From positions 47,374 to 111,373 of the forward strand of contig CAITZM010000184.1 of the NCBI GenBank assembly GCA_903896925.1: DNA of 64,000 nt, written 5' to 3'. Numbering within the stretch: the stretch's first letter is position 1; the number at the start of each line of letters is the position of its first letter. Origin of the DNA: an uncultured Lentisphaerota bacterium. Its GTDB lineage: Bacteria > Verrucomicrobiota > Kiritimatiellia > CAIQIC01. A model generated the notes under the pieces. It ran no database searches. It was not told where the DNA came from and saw only the letters and a list, made by a program, of their open reading frames with translations. A program made the position numbers and the translations under genes. Positions 33,881-43,092 of the stretch are shown in pieces.

Positions 33881-36800
33881 TTCGTTTCCTCCACCATCAG
33901 CCGTACCGGGCCGAGCAGACCGGACGCCAGCAGCGGACTGTCTTTCTTCAAGGGTGTGATTACGGACCAGGTCTGGCGCTTATCCACGGGTAGGTTCAAA
34001 TCGCCAATCAGGCGGTTTGGCCAGAGGTTTGTGACTTGGACTTCGAGCTGGTTTTTGCCGGGCTTGGCCGCGCGGGTGATGTCCACGCGGAACGGGGGTT
34101 TCCAGAGCGTGCCGAGCGCCCGGCCGTTGAGCTTCACCTCGGCGATTTCCTTGACGGCGCCGAGGTCAAGGTGGATGGGAGACTTCACGTCTGCGATTTC
34201 AAATTCCACCGTGTAGGTCGCCGTGCCGCTGAAGAATCTGATTTCGGATTCGGCGTTCTTGGTCCAGTCGGTCAATTTCTCAAAGGCCAGCGCTTTGCTG
34301 CCGATTTTCACCTGCCACGGCCCGGCAATGGCGATCTCTTGGGTCGCCGGCTGGGTGACCGTCGCGCTCTTGCCGGGCTGACGGAAGACGACGAAGACCG
34401 ATCCAGCCGGATCGAAATGCAACGGAACACGGGTGCGACCGTCCTGTACCGTGAACGATGCCGGTTCGATCTTGCCGGTGTCCGGCCACCACAATTCAGG
34501 CGCTTGGCCTGCGACGCGGAACGTGCAGGTGGCGTCGGCTTCCTGATATTTCTGGTTCGAGACGAAATAGATCTCGGCAGAACCGGTGCTCCGGTGGATG
34601 AAGGTCAGGTCTGCGCCACCGGCGTCGAAATCGGGCGGAACATCGAAAGCCAGCGGCTTGCCCCAGATCGGCAACGCGTCGGCCAACTTCTGCACCTCGG
34701 CGTCGCTCCCCGCCAAGCTTGGCGATTTCACCGGCTTCGTCGGGCCGACGACTGTTGCGCCGGCGTTGACCAATTCCTGAATCTTGCGCAGCACCATCGG
34801 CGTCATCCGGTCGCTGGCAGGCAACACCAGCACCCGGTAGCTCATCCCGTTGGGCAGAACGATCCGGCCGTTCTTCACCGACATGCGTGTCAGCAAGACT
34901 TCAGCGTTGCAGACATCGTAATCGCATCCCGCCGGTAACGCCGGGTTGAGTTTCTTCGGGTCGCCGACGGTGGCGGGCACGTCTTCGCCGTAGAAGTAAC
35001 AGGCGTCGGCCACGAACAATCCTTGCTGAAGCATGTATTGGCACCGGCTCAGGTAGCCCATCCATGCCTCCGCGCCGTGGTCCCACCACGTCAGCGTGCG
35101 CCCGAAATCAATCCCATACGGTCCCATCGTCAGTCCCGGCGCGCGGTCGAGAAGCGGCTGGTGCGCGTAGGTGTGGAAGACGAAGCGGTTGATGCCCGCG
35201 CAAAACATCCGGTCGCCGAGCGCCTTCTCCGCGAACGGCGGGTATCCCCACGGCGCGTGCCGCCCGCCCGACGTGAACGCCTCCGCGGCGGCGAGCGGTT
35301 TGCCGTAGATGTGCGCAGCGCTGGCCGCTTCCTTGCAGTCGGGGATGTGATGGAGTTGAATTGGTGCGTACGGCACGTTGGCATTCCAGAATTCGCCCAT
35401 CGGAATGTCCACGCGCCCCTTGCATTGCAGTTGGTCCGCAAACGTCGGCATTCCCGTTCCCGTCGCCTCGGCGTAAAGCGTCAACCCGCGCCGCGTGCAA
35501 AGTTCCTGAAATGTCCCGTAATGATGCTCCGCGATCAAATCCGCAATCGTCCGTCGCACGTCCCATAAAAACCGCTCCGTCACCTCCGCGCTCTCCACCA
35601 CGCGCCCCGTCATTGCCGGCATGTAGGGCAGCGGGTCGTAGCCGCGGTGCTTCTGAAACTCCGCCGGAAACGCCGGCGTCCAGTTCTGCTGATCGGCTTC
35701 CCAGCTATCAAGCAAAATTCCTTTCAACTTGTTGCCGACCACCGGCATGATTTTGTCCAATACCGTGTTGAAATGCTCCTCGACGGCCGCCCGACTCATC
35801 TTATCGCACTCCAGGCCGGTGCCTTCCGGCACCGCCGGATGATTCTTCTTTCCCGTCGGCGAATGGCCGAGGCGCAAAATCATCCACTCGCCCGCCGGCA
35901 CGTCCCACTCGGTCTGGCCGGTCAAATTCACCGCAGCGCTGACCGCCCCGGTCACCTCAACCGCCGGCACTTCGCTGTAATCGCGCAGCATCGCAAACCC
36001 CGCCTTGTCTTCCCACCGGTTCAGCCGTGACTCACCGCTCAACTCGACCGACTCGATCGTCACCGGCTTCGGGTCCTTGACCAGCAACCTGAAAAAGCGC
36101 GATGTGGTTTCTGGAAACGCTACGGTCTTCGGCGTTTCACGACTCCGTTGGGAGCGCGGCCCGGAAAACTTCGTCACCGGCCGGAACGTTGTCCCGTCAT
36201 CACTCGCCTGCAATTCCCACAGCGGCGAACTTGCGAGAATCGTCATGCTCCGGCATGTGACCGGCTCCGGATACTCGAATAGCACCGCCTGCGGCTGCGC
36301 TTTCGCCGTCACCTTCGCCGGCGGCCATGCTTTGCCCGGTCGAAAGGCCACGATGGCGCTGTCGGCATAAAACCGGCGCGTTTCCGGCTCCGCGTCCTTG
36401 CCCTGCGGTTTGGCGGCGAGATTCTGAAACGGCCCGAACACAGCCGGCGGCTGCGCCAATTGGAGCGAAAACTTCTGCGGCCCGGTCACGCGCGTCTCGC
36501 CCCAGACGAGCTTTTGCATCGCCTGTTCCGGTTTCACCCACGGTCCGCCCGACTCGCTCCAGCCGGCGCAGTTGGCCAGCACCAACTCCAGGCCAAGCCG
36601 GTCGCACTCCGCCGCAGCGTGCCGCAACAACTCCAGCCACTCCGGCGTCATGTACATCGCGGTCTTCGCGACGACCTGCGTGATGCCAAGGTCGCCGTCC
36701 ACGATTTGCGCGCCGCCGATCCCGACGCGTTTCATCGCTTCCAAATCGGCAGTGATGCCTTCCTTCGTGATGTTGCCATTGAGCCAATGCCACCATGTCC

Positions 36801-36945
36801 GCGGCCTGGCGGAATCCGGCGGGGTGAGAAAACCCGCGGCCAACGGATCGACTGGCGCGGCCGCTGTGGTGAGAACGAGGCACAGCGACGCGACGCCGAA
36901 GATGAGTGGGCGCGTGTGTTTCGCCTTTATTCCGTTCGTGTTCAT
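33877..36945 (-). CDS. GH106-like alpha-L-rhamnosidase
   Basis: 1022-residue secreted enzyme. A signal peptide (LIFGVASLCLVLTTAAA) leads to the family start (GFLTPPDSARPRTWWHWLNGNIT, here PPDSARPRTWWHWLNGN). The TIM-barrel region continues with GGAQIVDGDLG, VLANCAGWSESGGPW and later DSWEADQQNWTPAF. A C-terminal beta-sandwich includes YTVEFEIADVKSPIHLDLG. GH106 enzymes remove terminal alpha-L-rhamnose from rhamnogalacturonan and related glycans. The neighbours (esterase, DUF4861, secreted unknowns) fit a pectin side-chain operon. The exact linkage is not determinable. Confidence 0.85.
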   Translation of the reverse strand: MNTNGIKAKHTRPLIFGVASLCLVLTTAAAPVDPLAAGFLTPPDSARPRTWWHWLNGNITKEGITADLEAMKRVGIGGAQIVDGDLGITQVVAKTAMYMTPEWLELLRHAAAECDRLGLELVLANCAGWSESGGPWVKPEQAMQKLVWGETRVTGPQKFSLQLAQPPAVFGPFQNLAAKPQGKDAEPETRRFYADSAIVAFRPGKAWPPAKVTAKAQPQAVLFEYPEPVTCRSMTILASSPLWELQASDDGTTFRPVTKFSGPRSQRSRETPKTVAFPETTSRFFRLLVKDPKPVTIESVELSGESRLNRWEDKAGFAMLRDYSEVPAVEVTGAVSAAVNLTGQTEWDVPAGEWMILRLGHSPTGKKNHPAVPEGTGLECDKMSRAAVEEHFNTVLDKIMPVVGNKLKGILLDSWEADQQNWTPAFPAEFQKHRGYDPLPYMPAMTGRVVESAEVTERFLWDVRRTIADLIAEHHYGTFQELCTRRGLTLYAEATGTGMPTFADQLQCKGRVDIPMGEFWNANVPYAPIQLHHIPDCKEAASAAHIYGKPLAAAEAFTSGGRHAPWGYPPFAEKALGDRMFCAGINRFVFHTYAHQPLLDRAPGLTMGPYGIDFGRTLTWWDHGAEAWMGYLSRCQYMLQQGLFVADACYFYGEDVPATVGDPKKLNPALPAGCDYDVCNAEVLLTRMSVKNGRIVLPNGMSYRVLVLPASDRMTPMVLRKIQELVNAGATVVGPTKPVKSPSLAGSDAEVQKLADALPIWGKPLAFDVPPDFDAGGADLTFIHRSTGSAEIYFVSNQKYQEADATCTFRVAGQAPELWWPDTGKIEPASFTVQDGRTRVPLHFDPAGSVFVVFRQPGKSATVTQPATQEIAIAGPWQVKIGSKALAFEKLTDWTKNAESEIRFFSGTATYTVEFEIADVKSPIHLDLGAVKEIAEVKLNGRALGTLWKPPFRVDITRAAKPGKNQLEVQVTNLWPNRLIGDLNLPVDKRQTWSVITPLKKDSPLLASGLLGPVRLMVEETK

Positions 36946-36963
36946 TTGATTCCTCAGGTCCCA

Positions 36964-37911
36964 TCATGGGAGGTCAGTGTGTTGCGGTTCTCCCATGGTT
37001 GGAAAAGCCGGATCAGGCTCACGCCGTGACATTCTGACTTGGCGAAAGGCGTCGCGGATTTCGGCGCTTGTGCCGACAGTCAGCCACACAGTGTATTCGA
37101 AAACCAATCCCGGCTTGATCGCGAAGGTCTTTAGCGGCGCGAAATACGAACACGAACTGGGCACGGCCTCGTAGCGATAGCAGGTCAGCCGCGTGGTCAC
37201 CGGGACGTAAGCGCCGACACCAAAATCCTTGTCATCCACATAAGCGGCCCAGTTCTCGGTCAGGCGGCGCGGCTCGTTCGGCCAGCCGGGTTTCGAGCGG
37301 CTCACGGGCGCGCCGGTCCAGGGTTTGTCGCCGTCGTAAAGCACCAGCGTTGCGAGGTCCGGCTCGGCGAAGCACGCCGGCAGTTCGTGGTCGGCGGGCG
37401 CGTGAGCGTCTGGGCCGGTGTAGCGCATCGTGAAGCGAACTCGAGCGACGTTTCCCTCTAACACGATGCGCTGCTCCATCGTCATCCCCGGCACGTCGGC
37501 GCCGGTGGCCCAATGCTTCGGCATCGTTTTCGATGCGAGCGTCGTGGCGGTTTCTTTGAGTTCGAGCACTTTCGCGGCGTGGCCTTGCCAGTCACCACCT
37601 TGGACGGGATTCCAGCGCCACGGCTGGCCGGCCCACTTCGAGCCGTCGGCGTCGCCGTAGTAGGATTGCTGGATGAGCCGGCCGTGGTCGTAGTGGTTTA
37701 GCAAATTGCGCGTCGAACCGCTGCGCGAGAGCCACGCGATAGCCGCACCGGATGTTTTCTTGACGCCCAGCCGCAGTTGGCCGTTGTCGAGATAGACCCA
37801 GTCATTCGTGCCGCCCGCGGCCACCGGTTCCGCGAGTTTCCCGGCAAGGGCGACTCCGGAAAGCGTCAGCGCAACGGCACCGGTGGCGAGGAGTTGTTTC
37901 ATCCGTTTCAT
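36964..37911 (-). CDS. Secreted protein of unknown function in the ECF operon
   Basis: 315 residues. A signal peptide (MKQLLATGAVALTLSGVALA) is followed by a beta-rich chain with several Trp/Tyr patches (WAGQPWRWNPVQGGDWQGHA, LVLYDGDKPWTGAPVSRSK). That composition suits a carbohydrate-binding or mutarotase-like fold, but I recognise no named family. The ATG at 37902 is an alternative start. The gene overlaps the upstream EF-hand protein by 4 bp and precedes GH106 by 18 nt, so it is part of the same operon. Confidence 0.65.
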   Translation of the reverse strand: MKRMKQLLATGAVALTLSGVALAGKLAEPVAAGGTNDWVYLDNGQLRLGVKKTSGAAIAWLSRSGSTRNLLNHYDHGRLIQQSYYGDADGSKWAGQPWRWNPVQGGDWQGHAAKVLELKETATTLASKTMPKHWATGADVPGMTMEQRIVLEGNVARVRFTMRYTGPDAHAPADHELPACFAEPDLATLVLYDGDKPWTGAPVSRSKPGWPNEPRRLTENWAAYVDDKDFGVGAYVPVTTRLTCYRYEAVPSSCSYFAPLKTFAIKPGLVFEYTVWLTVGTSAEIRDAFRQVRMSRREPDPAFPTMGEPQHTDLP

Positions 37912-39725
37912 TTGGTCGGCACTTGCCCGATAAGCTGCACGTACTCGTCAAAACAGCCGGTGTAGTAGGCGCGGGTGAGGTTTTGCTCCAACGTGTTGTC
38001 GGCTCTCTCGGCGAGGCGCTCGCGGACCAGTCGGAAGACCTTTTCCTTGATCCAGTAAGCCTGCTGATAGCGCTGGCCGAGCGACGAGGCCTGCATGAGC
38101 ATATCGAGTTCGGGCGTGGTCAGTCCGCGACGCCACGCGGTCCGGTAAACTTGCTGGGCTTCGATCCACGAACTTTGGGCGGTGGCGTTGAAAGTTTCAT
38201 GCAGGCCTTTCCAGCCTGCCTTTTTCGTATCCATCAGGGGAACGACATCGGGATGCGGGTTGTCGGGAGTCTTGTAATCGAGGAGGCAAACCTTGAAATC
38301 CACGACGCGGTCGCCGTTGTAGTCGTACTCGATCGTGTCGAGGTAACCGTTGTTGTCGGTGTCGGTGTACTTGACGACTTCCTCGACTTTGTCGGCCGAG
38401 GGTCGGGGCGCGGGCGCGGCGGCGCCGCCATGATAACGCGCCTCCGAATCGACCGTCCACGCGCCCCACTCGGCGCCGTAGAGATGGAACTTGCGGTCGA
38501 AGGGGCCGATGTAGAGCTGGCCTTTCCCGGAATTGTCCATATCGAACTCGCCACGGTCGCCGATGGAATCGGCTTGCGGATGGCCGGAGAGTCCGGGCGG
38601 TTCTTTGGAAACGGGAACACCTTTCTGACGGCGGGGCCAGCGTTTGGTGGAATAGATGTCGGCCTTGCCGTCGTTGGTGCTGATGCCGGCGGTGGGATAG
38701 TAGAGTTCGACGCGTTCCCAGCGGTTGTCGTCGTGGTCTTCGTCGAAAACGAAATACACCCGCCCCCACGGAATGGCGAAGAAGGCATCATACTGTTTGG
38801 ACTGAGGGATGTATTTGACTTCGCCGATGCGTCGCCAGTCGTTCCACTGGAAGCAGGGATCGAACTTGGAATTGCCTTTGAAATGCGGGATCGGCTGGAC
38901 CATGTCGGTGTAGGAGAGGCCGGGGCCTCCGGCGCCGCGCAGGGTCATGTCGTAGGCGGTTTCGTTTCCGCGGGAGGAATCGTTGTCGAGATCGTAGGTG
39001 ACGAAAGCCTCGTTGTAGTTGCCGGTGAGCTTGGTCTTGTCGCCGTCGGTCTTGTATGGGTCGCACCAGCGCATCGCCATCTCGGAGAGGCCGTCGCCAT
39101 CAAAATCATAAAAGGAGAACGGGTTTTCCCAGTTGAGGCGCGGGTCTTCCAGCGCGGAGACGGAGCGGTGGATTTTGAGGAAGTCGCAGTTGCCGTGGTA
39201 GTTTGGCAGCCAGTTGCATTTGTCGGTGTGCCCCCAACAGTCGAATTTGTACTTCTGCCAGTCCATCCAACCCAACACGCCGCGTTTGTCGTGGTTGATG
39301 AACAGCATCCAGTGCGCGCCAACGCCGCGGGCGGTCTTGCCGGGGGCGTCGGGATGGGTGACAAAAGCTTGGACGTCGGGGATGCCGTCGCCGTCCGTGT
39401 CACACCATTTGATGTTCATGTCGCTGTCGCCGTCGTAGGCACCGTCGCCGTCCATGTCAATCTGGAGCAGCCCGTTGATCTGATCGCCACGGGTATCGTC
39501 GGCGCGCAGGGTGCCGGCTTCGTCGAGCCAGCGGACGCGCTTGCCGTTCCACCAACGTTCGAGGATATCGGGCCGGCCATCGCCGTCTATGTCGAGGCGG
39601 ATGATTTCTGCATCGGGCTTGTTGGAATGGAGAGCGGTTTTACGCCAATCACGCTGTAGCTGCGCTTGCGCCAAGGTGCTACTTCCGGCTAGGATGAGCA
39701 GAAGGACGGCTGGCGTGATTCGCAT
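37908..39725 (-). CDS. Secreted protein with many EF-hand/dockerin-like calcium loops
   Basis: 605 residues with a signal peptide (AVLLLILAGSSTLAQA). At least eight D-x-D-x-D/N-G type calcium loops are scattered along the chain: DIDGDGRPD, DMDGDGAYD, DTDGDGIPD, DFDGDGLSE, DLDNDSSRG, DEDHDDNRW, DTDNNGYLD and DYNGDRVVD. These resemble FG-GAP/EF-hand modules of extracellular calcium-stabilised proteins. Between them are Trp-rich stretches (GVLGWMDWQKYKFDCWGHTDKC). No catalytic family is recognised. Its position in a glycan operon suggests substrate binding or a new enzyme. The stop is 4 bp inside the next gene. Confidence 0.7.
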   Translation of the reverse strand: MRITPAVLLLILAGSSTLAQAQLQRDWRKTALHSNKPDAEIIRLDIDGDGRPDILERWWNGKRVRWLDEAGTLRADDTRGDQINGLLQIDMDGDGAYDGDSDMNIKWCDTDGDGIPDVQAFVTHPDAPGKTARGVGAHWMLFINHDKRGVLGWMDWQKYKFDCWGHTDKCNWLPNYHGNCDFLKIHRSVSALEDPRLNWENPFSFYDFDGDGLSEMAMRWCDPYKTDGDKTKLTGNYNEAFVTYDLDNDSSRGNETAYDMTLRGAGGPGLSYTDMVQPIPHFKGNSKFDPCFQWNDWRRIGEVKYIPQSKQYDAFFAIPWGRVYFVFDEDHDDNRWERVELYYPTAGISTNDGKADIYSTKRWPRRQKGVPVSKEPPGLSGHPQADSIGDRGEFDMDNSGKGQLYIGPFDRKFHLYGAEWGAWTVDSEARYHGGAAAPAPRPSADKVEEVVKYTDTDNNGYLDTIEYDYNGDRVVDFKVCLLDYKTPDNPHPDVVPLMDTKKAGWKGLHETFNATAQSSWIEAQQVYRTAWRRGLTTPELDMLMQASSLGQRYQQAYWIKEKVFRLVRERLAERADNTLEQNLTRAYYTGCFDEYVQLIGQVPTK

Positions 39726-39726
39726 G

Positions 39727-40800
39727 TCAGTCTCCCTTGACGGTGACGCGCAACGGCGCTTTCAGGCGCGCGGCGAATTCGGCGAGGTACGCCTGCCACG
39801 CCGCGCTGTCGGCAAACCCGCTCTTCGACCAGCCGGCGCCGATGTAGTATTCCACCGGTTCGCCGCTTTTGACGGGCGTCAGCAACAAGGCGTCCGCGTT
39901 GGCTTCCTTCAACTCCACCTTCGAGGCCGGTGGGAACACGACGCCGGTGGCGTGAAAGCCATTCGTGCCTCCGGCGCTCTCCCAGACACCCATCCAGCCG
40001 TGCTCCGGCGCCGCGAGCAGCTTGGACCCTTTATGCTCGGTCAACCCGACGGCGGCCGTCGCGCGGTCTGCGCCTTGGATGGTGAAGGTGCTGCGCATCC
40101 GGTTCAAATGGGTGCCGGCATCGAGACTGAAGCGTTTGACCTCGCTGACGTTCACCCCTCCAGCCTCCCACGGTTCGTAAGTCAACTCGAACACGACCCG
40201 GATCGGACCGTTGGCCAGCACCTGCCACGTCTTGAAGTTGCGCGAGACATGCAGCTTGCCGTCGTTCCAGATGCCGGTCCCGCCGCAGCCGCGGCCCTGG
40301 CCGACCTTGTAACAATCGCAGCCTTCACCGGCATCGCTGTGGTACTTGCCGCTCTTGTACCATTTGTTGACGATCAACTGCTGGGTCCGCTTGGACCAAA
40401 CGTCCACGCCGCTGCCGCTTGGCGGTTCTACTTTCATCAACTTCGGCCCATATATGCGAAATGCGATCCGGTCATTCTCCCACGCAAAATCATCTGCCCG
40501 CTCCGGCACAAACCGGCCAAACACCTTCGCCTCCGCCGGCGTCGGTGTGCCCGGCGTGACCGTGAACTGCTTGGTCGCCTTCGGCCCGAAGCTGGCCTGG
40601 AAGATTACCACGTTGTCGCCGATCATCTGCGACACCACCTCGGTTCCCGCCGCGTCGCGTACGACGACCGGACCGGGTTGTTTCAATTTCACCTCGATGG
40701 TCTCGCTGGCGCGGGCGGCGTCGAGGTCGTTGGCCACTTCAACCTGCGCCGCCTGCATTGAGGTGGCAGCGAACAGGGCAAGAACGATGCGTTTGTTCAT
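39727..40800 (-). CDS. Secreted DUF4861-family protein
   Basis: 357 residues with a signal peptide (RIVLALFAATSMQA). DUF4861-type blocks are visible: ENDRIAFRIYGPKL, VDVWSKRTQQLIVNKWY, GQGRGCGGTGIWNDGKL, and VFELTYEPWEA. Family proteins accompany pectin/rhamnogalacturonan utilisation genes in Bacteroidetes and PVC bacteria; the reaction is not settled. ATG 40800 is chosen to give a standard signal peptide. It ends 1 nt before the EF-hand gene and begins 32 nt after the FecR-LamG gene. Confidence 0.78.
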   Translation of the reverse strand: MNKRIVLALFAATSMQAAQVEVANDLDAARASETIEVKLKQPGPVVVRDAAGTEVVSQMIGDNVVIFQASFGPKATKQFTVTPGTPTPAEAKVFGRFVPERADDFAWENDRIAFRIYGPKLMKVEPPSGSGVDVWSKRTQQLIVNKWYKSGKYHSDAGEGCDCYKVGQGRGCGGTGIWNDGKLHVSRNFKTWQVLANGPIRVVFELTYEPWEAGGVNVSEVKRFSLDAGTHLNRMRSTFTIQGADRATAAVGLTEHKGSKLLAAPEHGWMGVWESAGGTNGFHATGVVFPPASKVELKEANADALLLTPVKSGEPVEYYIGAGWSKSGFADSAAWQAYLAEFAARLKAPLRVTVKGD

Positions 40801-40832
40801 GTTATTTTTCGTTGTTGGTGCGGCAAAACGGA

Positions 40833-42368
40833 TCATGGTTTTCCTTCGTCATAGAGGCGCGCGAGTTCAGCGGTGCCCAGCGCGCGGCGGTAGATGGCCA
40901 GTTCGTCCATGCGGCCAATGAAGCTGCTCGGTTCGCGCGTGTAGCCCCAGTTACCAATGACGAGCTCATTGAGGTCCATCGCCAGCGCGTCGCCAAAGTC
41001 TTGCTCGCTGAGGCGCACGCCGTTGATGAAATGGCTGACCTTTCCGCGCGCGGTGTCGGCGATGACCGCCAGTTGCAACCACCGGCCAATCAGCGCCGCT
41101 GGCAGGGACTCGTGCGCTAGCGCATACCGATTGCGGCCCTGGTCGGTTTCGACAAACGCGAGCGCTGCGGCCGGACCACGTCGCGGTTCCGGCCATACCA
41201 GCCAATACACCTGGCCCGGTCCGACTTTCGGCGACAACAACAGCGTCTGTCGTTGATCGAACCCTGCATCGAACCGCACCCATGCGACGAACGTGGCTGC
41301 CGGCAGTGTCACCAGCGGCAACGCGCGGATCAGATCGCCGACGCGGCGGAACTCCACCGCGCTTTTGCCGGGCCAGCGGCCTTCGGCCCACTCGCCGCCG
41401 ACGAGCACACCGTCGCTGCCCTTTGCCGCGGCGGGCGCGAGGTTATGGATGAGGCCGCGATCGTGGTCGGCGTTTTCGAAATTGTAATATAGCAGCAGGC
41501 TCGCTTCCTGTGCCGTGCGCCGGCTCGACTCGCGCCAGCCGACGAGCCGTTCCGATTGCTGCGACGCCGAGCGGGTGAACACATCGCCTTCTGTCGGAAA
41601 ACTCTCAGGGGCCACCGGCAGTTCCACCAAGGCGCCATCGCGGCCCAACCGCGCCGCCTGTCCGGTGGTCAACGACCGCGCCACCGTCGCGCTCTGCACG
41701 TCCACCTTGCCGTTGAGCACGTGCAACTCCGCCTTGCCATCATCCGGCACACTGACGCCGAACACCGTGCCGCGGTCCACCAGCCGCCAGCCTTCCGTCA
41801 ACAATATGAACCCTTCCGCCACCGGCGGCACGGTCGCCGTCACGCGACCGCGTTTGACCAGTACGAGATTCGACGATTTGATCTCCAACTCCGCCGGGCC
41901 TTGCAGTACCAGGCTGGCGCCGCTGAAAAAACGCAACCGCACGAGACCCGCCTCCAACCGCAGCGTACCGGTGGGCAGCCGGTCGCCGGCGCGCGTCTCC
42001 GCGCCGTGGTGCCAGCGCGCACCGGCCGTCTGTTGCACGACGGCCACTTCTGGACGTGCGGCTACGACGGTTTCCGGCACCGGCCTCCCATGTTGCCAGA
42101 CGGAAATTACCCCGATAACCAGGCACGCCGCCGCCGCAACCCACCAGGCGCCGCGGCGCCACCTAACCCGCGTCACGGGCACCAGTGATCCCACCGCCTG
42201 GCGTTGCAAGCCCTCGTGCAAAACCGCATGCGTCTCCGCCCGCTCCCAGAAGCGTGCCCGATCCGCTGCCGAGTTAAGCAGGCGCATTTCGAGCTCTGCG
42301 CGATCCTCCGCCGGCAGCTCGCCGTCGAGATGGCGGTCAAGCAAGAAGTCGAGCCGCTCGTCGTTCAT
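40833..42368 (-). CDS. FecR-type anti-sigma partner fused to a LamG domain
   Basis: 511 residues. A cytoplasmic N-terminus (about 1-70, LDRHLDGELPAEDRAELEMR) resembles anti-sigma segments in PVC bacteria. One membrane helix (AWWVAAAACLVIGVISVW, about 73-90) follows, then a periplasmic FecR domain (about 100-230, ending in LNGKVDVQS and LTTGQAARL). The C-terminus is a LamG/concanavalin-like domain (about 290-505: LLYYNFENADHDRGLIHNLA, FIGRMDELAIYRRAL). Start and stop overlap the sigma gene (ATGA). The predicted job is to sense an extracellular glycan through LamG and release the ECF sigma factor. Confidence 0.85.
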   Translation of the reverse strand: MNDERLDFLLDRHLDGELPAEDRAELEMRLLNSAADRARFWERAETHAVLHEGLQRQAVGSLVPVTRVRWRRGAWWVAAAACLVIGVISVWQHGRPVPETVVAARPEVAVVQQTAGARWHHGAETRAGDRLPTGTLRLEAGLVRLRFFSGASLVLQGPAELEIKSSNLVLVKRGRVTATVPPVAEGFILLTEGWRLVDRGTVFGVSVPDDGKAELHVLNGKVDVQSATVARSLTTGQAARLGRDGALVELPVAPESFPTEGDVFTRSASQQSERLVGWRESSRRTAQEASLLLYYNFENADHDRGLIHNLAPAAAKGSDGVLVGGEWAEGRWPGKSAVEFRRVGDLIRALPLVTLPAATFVAWVRFDAGFDQRQTLLLSPKVGPGQVYWLVWPEPRRGPAAALAFVETDQGRNRYALAHESLPAALIGRWLQLAVIADTARGKVSHFINGVRLSEQDFGDALAMDLNELVIGNWGYTREPSSFIGRMDELAIYRRALGTAELARLYDEGKP

Positions 42369-42886
42369 GGTTGTGGTCCCGCCAGTTGTTGTTCGATGCA
42401 CTGGCGTAGAAACGTTCGGGCACGCGACAACGCCACACTCACCGCCGCCGGTGTCCAGTCGAGCAACTGCGCAATCTCCCGCGGCTTGTGCTCGTGTTGG
42501 TAAAACAGATCCACAATCCGCCGCGCCTGTGGCGCCAGTTTTCCCAGACATCCCGGCAGCACAGCCAGCTTCGCTTCATCGAAAGGTTCGACCGGCGCGC
42601 TCGCCGCCAGCGCCTCAAGCACCGCATCCGAAAACCGCTCTGCCGCCCGCTGGTGCTGCGCCTGCGCCTTCATTACCTGGAATCTGGCGATTTGGAACGC
42701 CCACGCGATGAAGTTGCCATCCTGGTCGAACGACTCCGCCTTGTGTTGCACCACGAGAAAGGTTTCCTGCAAAACGTCCTCCGCCGTCGCAAAATCCCCC
42801 AGCAGAGACACGATGAAGCCCTTGATCCGCGCCTGATGACGGACAAACAACTGAAGCACCTGCTGCTGTGTGGCGGCGACATTCAT
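42365..42886 (-). CDS. ECF-type RNA polymerase sigma factor
   Basis: 173 residues. Region 2 (IKGFIVSLLGDFATAEDVLQETFLVV, the DAEDVLQ-like core) and region 4 (LPGCLGKLAPQARRIVDLFYQHEHKPREIAQLLDWTPAAVSVALSRAR) are both clear. This matches the PVC-specific ECF group that is encoded next to FecR/LamG proteins. It is the first gene of an eight-gene operon of 12.2 kb and overlaps its partner by 4 bp. It likely directs transcription of its own operon and perhaps the neighbouring DUF1080/esterase operon. Confidence 0.9.
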   Translation of the reverse strand: MNVAATQQQVLQLFVRHQARIKGFIVSLLGDFATAEDVLQETFLVVQHKAESFDQDGNFIAWAFQIARFQVMKAQAQHQRAAERFSDAVLEALAASAPVEPFDEAKLAVLPGCLGKLAPQARRIVDLFYQHEHKPREIAQLLDWTPAAVSVALSRARTFLRQCIEQQLAGPQP

Positions 42887-42892
42887 CGCTGG

Positions 42893-42923
42893 AATATAAG
42901 CGGCACGGCAGAAACTTTAGCAA
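42893..42923 (-). promoter_or_regulatory. Possible leaderless promoter of the sigma-factor operon
   Basis: On the minus strand TATATT (42893-42898) lies 6 nt before the ATG. TTGCTA (42918-42923) lies 19 bp further up, longer than the usual 16. A GGAAC-type ECF promoter was looked for by eye and not seen. The 206-bp gap upstream holds no other feature. Confidence 0.35.
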
Positions 42924-43092
42924 CCCGCCATAAAAAAGAAACGGAGTTTGTTTTCCGCTGCGCCAGCGCGCGAGCAGAGAGGAGCCTCCTCCTCCTTCCC
43001 TTGCTTACATGGTCTGAGGAAACTTCACCGATATTTCCTCTGTCTGGCAGCCCGGGGCTGCACCCAGACTGCCCCGCGGCTGTAGTGGCTGA

